Shown here piece by piece: positions 5,634 through 10,652 of a stretch of DNA of 10,652 bases. The stretch's first letter is position 1. Each line of letters starts with the position of its first letter. Origin of the DNA: Allocoleopsis sp036703385. GTDB taxonomy: Bacteria > Cyanobacteriota > Cyanobacteriia > Cyanobacteriales > Coleofasciculaceae. The stretch covers positions 1-10,652 of the forward strand of contig NZ_DATNPA010000192.1 of NCBI RefSeq assembly GCF_036703385.1, written 5' to 3'. The translations under genes were made by a program, and so were the position numbers. The notes beneath the pieces were generated by a model, which saw nothing but the letters and a program-made list of their open reading frames with translations, was not told the DNA's origin and made no database searches.

Positions 5634-8280
5634 CACAATTCAACTGTTTGCTCTGCAAGTACCAACTCAACTGTCTCTTCCGTTTGACCTATATGCACTA
5701 ACGGTTCCTCAGGAGTGGAAGGAGCTATTCTGCCGATTGCAGCAGCATAAATTGGGCAAAAACTATGTCTTGCCACCGATAGAGTGTCTCAATCAGGTGC
5801 TTCAACTGCTGATTGAGGACATTTTGTTTCCTTCTCCAAATGCGTTCAAACTCAAATCTACTGTTAAATGGCTATATTCCAAAACGGCAACCGTCTCTAC
5901 TGACTACATTGCCACTGTTGTCAAAATATGGCTATCTGTCTCATTTGAAAACTGTACTTTCCTGACCCAGAATGACATTGACCAGATCCATGCCCTCTCA
6001 GGTAGCGATTTGCAGTTTGAGAAGGTACAGCTTCCCGATCCAGTCTGGAAGATTGAGGATGGAGAGTTAAAAATCGCTCCACTGTACTACGACTTGATTC
6101 CTTATCTCTTTGCAAACGCAGTAGCCTCAAGTCCTCTCCCTTTAACAAATCCTCGAACTGGTAAGGTTTTTGAGACAGTAACCTTCTGCGAAAGTGCTTC
6201 AGATGAGAGTAGTGCTAAGGAGGTTATCAGTTGGCCACCCATATTAGCTGTTCGGGAAAGAGTGAAAAAGGACAGTAAAGAGAAGGAAAAAACTCGACAT
6301 TACTACTCGTACAGTGCAACGTTCGCACTACACTACAACGCGGGTGGTGTTCCTTATATTATTTGTAACTATGGCATCAAGCGATGGGTCAGTTGGGAAT
6401 TAGACTACCTACGCTTAGGTGCAACAGTTTGCATTAGTCCCACAAATACTCAAAGATTTGCATCCTGCAAGTTGAAGTACATGGGCAAGGAAAAAGGCGT
6501 AGATTTTGAAAACAATCTGGCACGTTTATTGAAAGAGTTGAATTTCAAAGATAAATTCACTGCTAAAGACGTTATTCAATCACCTTACAAAAATGATGAA
6601 TTGGCATGGGCAGTGACTTATAGTAATACGATGTCACGCTCTCACAATTCAGATACTGGTTTCTTTCCTATAGACCATGAAATTCTTCTGCGAACCTGCC
6701 GAAATCGATTTCAAGAGGTCTTGGGTAATGGTTTTTCTTTATTAGAAAGTTATGCCTGCTGTGGCAATAAGAAAGTGCTTAGAAAGGCAAGTTCTGAGTA
6801 CAGAAAGGTTGCAGACTTTATTAAGTCACATTTTGCTGAAGAAACCAAAACTCCGCCCTTCTATATCCCACCTAATCTCAAGCTAATGTTGCTCTTGCAG
6901 GATACGCCAGCGGAAACATTAGTCCGCTCACTTGCCAAGAAGTACGGGATTAGTGAGATAGATGTACGTAGTCTTGGCTCTTTAGGTGCTGAGTTGTCAG
7001 GAAGTAAGTGGAAGAGTGAGTGCGGTAGCAGAATCCGAGAATTTCAGAAAACTGTGCCGCCTCAACCAGTGGAACAGCGAACAGTGACGCTGATTGAGCT
7101 CTTACCCAAGGAGTATTTTTGGCAGGATGCTGCCAAAGACCCAAAGCCTTGTTTCCGACCTGCATTGGCAATGCTAGGTAGCGTTACCGATCACTTTGAA
7201 CCTAAAGAAGAAAATGATAGAGAGGATTTTCTTACTTTAGAGGATTTAACTAATGAACTTGCTCGGAGGGAATCTGCGAAAGAATCTGCCAAAGAGGAAG
7301 GCAAGTTATCTAAAGCGAAGTCACTGAAAAGTGAATTTGCCCACCGTGTTGAAGCTTCACTGCTAAGTGGTCTATCTATGGCTGGGGCTTACGTCTACCC
7401 AACTTTTGAGGCAGAACAATTTCCCTCCAATGTTGCTAGTGTAGGTGTGTACTTAATTCCCTTCTATAAAGGCGAAAAGACCGAGTATCTCCCTGTCGCA
7501 GTGCGTATGGACGAAGCAGGCATTACGGCGAGAGCATATGGATGCGATGAATGGCTAGATTTCTATATTTTTCAAGTAAAAATGGCTTCAGACCCAAAGG
7601 CATTTCAGTCACTCGAATTTAATAAGAGTAAGATTCAGTCTTGGGTATTTAACAATCTATTTTTAGAGTCCAAACAGCCAACGTTATACTGTTTTGATGC
7701 CAGCAATCTTCGGACTAGAGGCTTAGAGTTTCTCAAGAAGAAATCCTGGCGGAAGCACTCCCTTGCCTTCGATACAGGCGAAGAAGTCCAATATATTCCT
7801 ATCTCAAAGTATCCTCAGGTTCGTATAGCCTGCATTATTACACCTAGTACCTTAGAAGTTCCGGTATACAGGGTTGTTGGTGAAGAAGGGAAACTAGCAG
7901 GACACACGGCTGGTGTGTTTTATCCATCATCCCAAAGTTCTGAATGCGGGTATTACTATCTGAGCAACCAGCGCCCCGAATCTCGCAGTGGTGGTATCCT
8001 CAATGAGAGTAAGTTAGTATCCTTAGTAACAACCAAAGGAAACAATCCAGGGGAACCAAAAAAGCCAAAACCACTAGCTCAAGGCTATAATCCGCGTGGA
8101 GTTTTTCTCAACCTTACCCTCCAAGAAGGAGACTGCTTTAGTGATTGGGCAAGCTTCGTCCAATGCCTTCGGTTATATGGACTGATCCAGTATCTTGGGG
8201 CAACAACATTGCCTTCTCCACTTCATCTTGCTGCTGGGCTTGAAGATTACCGACCAATCCAAGCTATCCGAGAACCTTAA
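5617..8280 (+). CDS. pPIWI-RE protein (Argonaute/PIWI-like, MID + RNase H fold)
   Basis: Third gene of the island; 887 aa, the predicted guide-binding PIWI subunit. Residues ~1-330 fit the family N-terminal region (DUF3962, 'pPIWI_RE_X'), including an aromatic strand pattern and GIKRWVS (253-259). A MID-like region follows (~400-485; LKLMLLLQDTPAE near 421). DPKPCFRPALAMLG (508-521) matches a family motif of the form DPK..LR.GLA..G. A charged Lys/Glu linker covers about 530-575. The RNase H-fold part (DUF3893, 'RNaseH_pPIWI_RE') contains LPVAVRM (625-631), FDASNLR (D694, R699) and a C-terminal PLHLAAGLEDY (868-878, E876). The Arg and Glu that give the family its name are probably among these. 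Only one clear candidate catalytic Asp (D694) stands out, so cleavage ability is uncertain. There is no PAZ domain that I can see. The gene overlaps the helicase by 17 bp, has no HIP1 site and looks AT-richer than its partners. Confidence 0.88.
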   Translation: MASKSDTIQLFALQVPTQLSLPFDLYALTVPQEWKELFCRLQQHKLGKNYVLPPIECLNQVLQLLIEDILFPSPNAFKLKSTVKWLYSKTATVSTDYIATVVKIWLSVSFENCTFLTQNDIDQIHALSGSDLQFEKVQLPDPVWKIEDGELKIAPLYYDLIPYLFANAVASSPLPLTNPRTGKVFETVTFCESASDESSAKEVISWPPILAVRERVKKDSKEKEKTRHYYSYSATFALHYNAGGVPYIICNYGIKRWVSWELDYLRLGATVCISPTNTQRFASCKLKYMGKEKGVDFENNLARLLKELNFKDKFTAKDVIQSPYKNDELAWAVTYSNTMSRSHNSDTGFFPIDHEILLRTCRNRFQEVLGNGFSLLESYACCGNKKVLRKASSEYRKVADFIKSHFAEETKTPPFYIPPNLKLMLLLQDTPAETLVRSLAKKYGISEIDVRSLGSLGAELSGSKWKSECGSRIREFQKTVPPQPVEQRTVTLIELLPKEYFWQDAAKDPKPCFRPALAMLGSVTDHFEPKEENDREDFLTLEDLTNELARRESAKESAKEEGKLSKAKSLKSEFAHRVEASLLSGLSMAGAYVYPTFEAEQFPSNVASVGVYLIPFYKGEKTEYLPVAVRMDEAGITARAYGCDEWLDFYIFQVKMASDPKAFQSLEFNKSKIQSWVFNNLFLESKQPTLYCFDASNLRTRGLEFLKKKSWRKHSLAFDTGEEVQYIPISKYPQVRIACIITPSTLEVPVYRVVGEEGKLAGHTAGVFYPSSQSSECGYYYLSNQRPESRSGGILNESKLVSLVTTKGNNPGEPKKPKPLAQGYNPRGVFLNLTLQEGDCFSDWASFVQCLRLYGLIQYLGATTLPSPLHLAAGLEDYRPIQAIREP

Positions 8281-8282
8281 CG

Positions 8283-8306
8283 GGCAACCAATGCGGTTGT
8301 GTTGCC
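8283..8306 (+). terminator. Hairpin just after the pPIWI-RE stop (weak terminator candidate)
   Basis: GGCAAC (8283-8288) pairs with GTTGCC (8301-8306), extended inside by CAA/TTG with one bulged T and a 5-base loop. It begins 2 nt after the operon's TAA. AAAAC follows rather than a T-run, so it may protect the mRNA end or terminate weakly. A second, looser hairpin is possible at 8356-8393 (CCATCT/AGATGG, inner CCT/AGG). Confidence 0.35.
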
Positions 8307-8413
8307 AAAACTAAGGAAGAAGGGGGAAATATATTTGTTTTAATCAGACATTGAGCCATCTTACCTGGAGAGCGATTTTTTCGAGGGAGATGGGCGACTA
8401 TGAAACAGGGGTT

Positions 8414-8596
8414 TTAGAAGTTAACTATCCACCGCTCTGGTTTGGTAGGATTTTCTGAAATGCTTCCTAAATACCCAACTGTTTTTGTGACAACTTTGCC
8501 TTCTACTCGCTGGGAGTAGCAAAGATGGCAGTACCACGAAATCCCCTGTTTCCCGATGCGCTTTTTCCAGTTGGGGTACATAGATGCAAGGTACAA
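8414..8596 (-). CDS. Small hypothetical protein with KKRI N-terminus
   Basis: A 60-codon frame from TTG at 8596 (AAGG 7 nt upstream), or 55 codons from ATG at 8581. I do not recognise the family with confidence. The protein reads MYPNWKKRIG, then GISWYCHLCYSQRVEGKVVTKTVGYLGSI. The pattern 'RVxGKVxTKTVGYLG' resembles a beta-hairpin seen near the N-terminus of some transposases and small cyanobacterial proteins, but this is a loose impression. Support for reality: the first ~10 residues are repeated in an opposite-facing copy at 8684 (MAYPNSKKRIP), and both starts lie about 6 nt after the same AAATTTGTACCT repeat. Against it: short length and no strong ribosome site before the ATG. It lies downstream of parB on the same strand, separated by 192 bp. 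Confidence 0.4.
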   Translation of the reverse strand: MYLASMYPNWKKRIGKQGISWYCHLCYSQRVEGKVVTKTVGYLGSISENPTKPERWIVNF

Positions 8597-8607
8597 ATTT
8601 GTACCTT
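8588..8607. repeat. 20-bp perfect palindrome, first of three TTTGTACCT repeats
   Basis: AAGGTACAAA is followed directly by TTTGTACCTT. It overlaps the possible TTG start of the small - strand gene at 8596. A second, overlapping dyad, CTTAC-ATT-GTAAG, covers 8605-8617. It looks like a binding site for a dimeric DNA-binding protein, either an operator or a partition or replication site. Confidence 0.75.
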
Positions 8608-8625
8608 ACATTGTAAGTCATCTCT

Positions 8626-8655
8626 TTTGTAAGGTATAATTTTGTACCTTACAAA
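8626..8655. repeat. Second dyad of the TTTGTACCT cluster (11-bp arms)
   Basis: TTTGTAAGGTA (8626-8636) and TACCTTACAAA (8645-8655) are exact reverse complements around an 8-bp AT-rich centre. The right half (8636-8653) is a direct repeat of 8593-8610, matching 16 of 18 bases, at a distance of 43 bp. Confidence 0.75.
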
Positions 8656-8662
8656 GTCGGGG

Positions 8663-8680
8663 ATAAATTTGTACCTGAAA
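8663..8680. repeat. Third TTTGTACCT repeat (half-site)
   Basis: ATAAATTTGTACCTGAAA is a degenerate third copy of the 18-bp unit, 27 bp after the second. It keeps AAATTTGTACCT exactly but lacks the outer dyad. It stands just before the ATG at 8684, as the first repeat stands before the opposite-facing ATG at 8581. Confidence 0.65.
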
Positions 8681-8683
8681 GCG

Positions 8684-8725
8684 ATGGCATATCCCAACTC
8701 GAAGAAACGCATTCCACGCGCTGCG
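8684..8725 (+). pseudogene. Fragment of a second copy of the small KKRI gene
   Basis: The ATG at 8684 opens MAYPNSKKRIP, nearly the same as MYPNWKKRIG of the opposite-strand small gene. Over 23 bases (8690-8712 against 8578-8556 on the - strand) I count 19 identities. After about 12 codons the similarity is lost; the open frame continues with unrelated-looking residues into the parB 3' end (to 8830). I read it as a truncated inverted duplicate rather than a gene. Confidence 0.4.
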
Positions 8726-8788
8726 CCAGTTGGATGTGATTCCTCCTCACTCATCTCGATTTGGTTAGCTTTTAACGTGGGGCACTCA

Positions 8789-9709
8789 CTATTCCTTGGA
8801 GAGCAACGCTTCAATCTGACTCAACAATGATTCGAGTTTCTTCCTCTTTTTTGGGTCATCCCACACTTTTTGTTTCTTAGCTAGTTGGTAAGTGGTTGTC
8901 ATCCGAGTGGCGAGGGGAGGAGATTCGGTTGGCGGTTGAACAGCTTTGACTCGCTCCTTGATTTGACTTAAGGAGAGGGAAGAAGCGATCGCATCTTCCA
9001 ACAGCTTTTTACGTTCAGCTTCGTCTTTAATTTGTGCTAGAGCTTTGGCTTTGGTGTACTCAAGGTGTCCCGAACGTAAAGCATCCAGAATGTCAGCAGG
9101 CAGTTTGAGGAGTGGGAGGCGGGTACGGACAAACGACTGCCAGTTCATTCGTCCCACAGAGGCCAACACTTGCTCTATGGTTTCGGTTTCCTCTTTACCC
9201 GAAACGTTTCGGGTAACTTTTCCTTTTGCTTCATTTTCCATGCGGTAAAGCTTCGAGGACACTTCATTTGTGTCACATTCCAATCGGAGAGCCAAAAGAT
9301 TGAGGAGTCCTTCCGTCTCCTCAACCGGATTGAGGTCTTCTCGTTGCAGGTTCTCAATCAGGGCATACTGGACGGCCTGGTCATCCGTCATTTCCCGAAC
9401 AGTCACAGGCACTTCGGTTAATTCTGCCTCCTGAGCCGCTCGGTAGCGTCGCTCTCCAGCGATTACCTCATACTTCTCTCCCACAGGTCGAACTAATAGA
9501 GGCTGGAGGATGCCTTCGCTTTTGACTGACTCCACCAATGATTGCATCGCTTGGGGGTCAAAATAACGCCGGGGCTGAGTAGGAGGCAGGGTAATTTGGT
9601 CGAGGGGAAGGGTATGGGGAACCGATGATTCCTCTTCAGAAGCAAATAGAGCTACATTTTTCAGCTTTGAGCGCTCGGCAGGGGGTTGGGTGCGGCGTCG
9701 GGGACTCAT
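8789..9709 (-). CDS. parB: ParB-family partition protein
   Basis: 306 aa, chromosomal-type (Spo0J-like) ParB that binds a centromere and works with ParA to segregate the replicon. It has an N-terminal CTP-binding/sulfiredoxin-like domain (~32-130) with QPLLVRP, the signature GERRYRAA (85-92) and ENLQREDLNPVEE (119-131). A middle region with helix-turn-helix potential (~131-215) follows, interrupted by a polar stretch (~155-180) whose DNA holds a 22-bp palindrome. The C-terminus is Lys/Leu-rich (about 285-306), as expected for the dimerisation segment. The ATG at 9709 overlaps the parA stop as ATGA, so the two are translationally coupled. Length and domain order are normal and the gene looks intact. 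Two polar, charged segments flank the core. Confidence 0.95.
   Translation of the reverse strand: MSPRRRTQPPAERSKLKNVALFASEEESSVPHTLPLDQITLPPTQPRRYFDPQAMQSLVESVKSEGILQPLLVRPVGEKYEVIAGERRYRAAQEAELTEVPVTVREMTDDQAVQYALIENLQREDLNPVEETEGLLNLLALRLECDTNEVSSKLYRMENEAKGKVTRNVSGKEETETIEQVLASVGRMNWQSFVRTRLPLLKLPADILDALRSGHLEYTKAKALAQIKDEAERKKLLEDAIASSLSLSQIKERVKAVQPPTESPPLATRMTTTYQLAKKQKVWDDPKKRKKLESLLSQIEALLSKE
9195..9216. repeat. 22-bp perfect palindrome inside parB, candidate parS centromere
   Basis: TTACCCGAAAC (9195-9205) is followed without spacer by its exact reverse complement GTTTCGGGTAA (9206-9216). ParB proteins of this type bind perfect palindromes of about 16 bp, and parS often lies inside or near parAB. 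It encodes VTRNVSGK (residues 165-172) in a polar segment between the CTPase and HTH regions. Function is inferred from symmetry and position. Confidence 0.6.
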
Positions 9710-10470
9710 GTCATCTCCTCCAAAAAGATGGCTATCTCATCAAATAAGCGTAGGATAGCCGGATGTTTATTTGGGCAAAGCGCTAAAGGCTTGCCATACT
9801 CAGCGGCTTCCGCCACCGCTGTGGCACGGGGCAGTGGGGGAAATACGGGTGCTAGGTTTGAGAGTTGTTCGGAAATAGATTGTAAGGTGCGCTGATCGAG
9901 CGAGTTACTGGCGCTGTACATCGTCGGGAAGAATCCGGCAAACTTGAGGGGACGGTTGAGCTTGCGCTGCACTCGCGCTACGGTTTTCAAGAGAGAGTCG
10001 GTTCCCTTCAAAGCTTTGAACTGACACTGAATGGGGACTAAGACATGAGTCGAGGCAACGAGGCTAATTTGAGTCAATATCCCTAAGCTAGGGGGGCAAT
10101 CAATCAAAATGAAGTCGTAGTTGTCTAATAAGGGAGCCAGTACCTCTTTAAGCCGGAACTCGCGCAGTTCGGCAAAGATTAGCTCCTGCTCGGCGTTGGC
10201 TAATAAGATATTGGCGGGAGCCAAGTCCATGCCATGTAAGTCTCGGTGTAAGGGAAGCGGCTCGTCTTGTTCGGAGACTAGGGCATCGTATATCGTTTTC
10301 TCTAAATCTGCTGGCTCCAGCCCCATGAATGTAGAGAGGGAAGCTTGGGGGTCGATGTCTACCAACAAAACTTTATGGTGGCGTAGGGAGAGGTGATAGC
10401 CAAGATTTTGGGTGAGCGTCGATTTGCCAACGCCGCCTGCTTGATTGAACAGTGAGATAACAACAGTCAA
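9706..10470 (-). CDS. parA: ParA-family partition ATPase
   Basis: 254 aa Walker-type ATPase that moves or positions the plasmid together with ParB. The P-loop is NQAGGVGKST (9-18); Walker A' is LLVDIDPQAS (35-44, D38 and D40); Walker B is FILIDCPPSLG (120-130, D124). There is no N-terminal helix-turn-helix, so this is the Soj-like type rather than the P1/F type that represses its own operon. The usual signature lysine of KGGVGK is Ala11 here. I recall this AGG variant from other cyanobacterial ParA proteins, so it is not necessarily a defect. The start is TTG at 10470, because an in-frame TAG sits three codons upstream and the first beta strand (VVISLFN) begins at once; no good Shine-Dalgarno is visible. 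The stop overlaps the parB ATG by 4 bp. Confidence 0.96.
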   Translation of the reverse strand: MTVVISLFNQAGGVGKSTLTQNLGYHLSLRHHKVLLVDIDPQASLSTFMGLEPADLEKTIYDALVSEQDEPLPLHRDLHGMDLAPANILLANAEQELIFAELREFRLKEVLAPLLDNYDFILIDCPPSLGILTQISLVASTHVLVPIQCQFKALKGTDSLLKTVARVQRKLNRPLKFAGFFPTMYSASNSLDQRTLQSISEQLSNLAPVFPPLPRATAVAEAAEYGKPLALCPNKHPAILRLFDEIAIFLEEMT

Positions 10471-10517
10471 CGATAGCTATAGAGAGTGTTCCTGCTCAGA
10501 CTATACCTCTACAGGAG
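10471..10517 (-). promoter_or_regulatory. parA upstream region
   Basis: This 47-bp gap should hold the parAB promoter unless transcription comes from the gene on its right. Read on the - strand it has TATAGT (complement of 10501-10506 region) and TATAGC nearer the start as possible -10 boxes, without a convincing -35. On the + strand it runs into AGGAGTTACGCATTGACA (10514-10531), which resembles terminal motifs I associate with cyanobacterial insertion sequences. Confidence 0.3.
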
Positions 10518-10652
10518 TTACGCATTGACAGGAAGAAAATCAGGTGTGTGAGCGGTGAGTGGCTTAGTACGGTTTTCCAGAATATATTCACGAATAACTG
10601 CTTTAAACAAATTTCTTTGGACTTCGTACCAATTGCTAATTAGATTTTCGAC
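10518..10652 (-). CDS. 3' end of an unidentified gene, possibly a transposase
   Basis: On the - strand one frame is open from the window edge for 44 codons to TAA at 10520-10518. The residues (VENLISNWYEVQRNLF, then KAVIREYILENRTKPL) look protein-like, with an amphipathic helix rich in aromatic and charged residues. I do not recognise the family. The stop falls inside GTTACGCATTGACA, a sequence type common at ends of cyanobacterial insertion sequences, which is why a transposase tail is suggested. The same strand as parA would also allow a replication or partition neighbour. At this length an open frame could be chance. Confidence 0.4.
   Translation of the reverse strand, partial: VENLISNWYEVQRNLFKAVIREYILENRTKPLTAHTPDFLPVNA

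Noticed and set aside
8588..8680. CRISPR array from the three TTTGTACCT repeats
   Set aside because: Only three copies, spacers of unequal length (25 and 9 bp), full palindromes and no cas genes.
8503..8814. 103-codon - strand frame across the repeat cluster
   Set aside because: It runs through the palindromes and both copies of the duplicated block with no protein-like pattern; a competing frame on the same strand explains the region better.
8642..8830. 62-codon + strand gene
   Set aside because: Only the first part after the ATG at 8684 resembles the small KKRI gene; the rest is unrelated and runs into the parB 3' end, so it was kept only as a fragment.
9170..9421. 83-codon + strand frame opposite parB
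   Set aside because: Antisense shadow of a well-supported parB.

Overview
This window looks like part of a cyanobacterial plasmid or other partitioned replicon. Six copies of the HIP1 octamer GCGATCGC (starting at 702, 1144, 2122, 3842, 5208 and 8985) point to a cyanobacterium. A ParA/ParB pair at the right end points to a low-copy replicon. The species cannot be named from the sequence.

Layout. (1) 1-551, + strand: the last 182 codons of a DUF499-family ATPase, a large protein usually found in anti-phage/restriction gene clusters. (2) 552-1265: a noncoding stretch with two perfect palindromes, then a serine recombinase on the - strand that has lost its catalytic N-terminus. (3) 1326-8280, + strand: a complete, tightly packed three-gene operon that I recognise as a prokaryotic PIWI-RE (pPIWI-RE) island. 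It encodes a Zn-ribbon/PD-(D/E)XK nuclease (373 aa), a DinG-like superfamily 2 helicase with a likely Fe-S cysteine set (1060 aa), and a pPIWI-RE Argonaute-like protein (887 aa). (4) 8281-8788: a spacer with a hairpin, a small - strand ORF, and a cluster of palindromes around TTTGTACCTTACA that forms an inverted duplication. (5) 8789-10470, - strand: the overlapping parA-parB partition operon, with a 22-bp perfect palindrome inside parB that is a good candidate for the centromere (parS). (6) 10471-10652: the parA upstream region and the last 44 codons of an unidentified - strand gene, possibly a transposase.

How the genes may work together. pPIWI-RE islands were predicted by comparative genomics to be guided defence systems against plasmids, phages or other invasive nucleic acid. 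In that model the PIWI protein binds a guide and target, the helicase remodels the duplex or R-loop, and the PD-(D/E)XK enzyme cuts. The spacing here (3-nt gap, then a 17-bp overlap) supports co-translation and a single complex. The recognisable motifs of the nuclease and helicase are intact. Together with the DUF499 gene, the broken recombinase and the partition genes, the window reads as a defence island carried on a mobile or plasmid replicon.

All functional statements come from reading motifs; no search or alignment was run.
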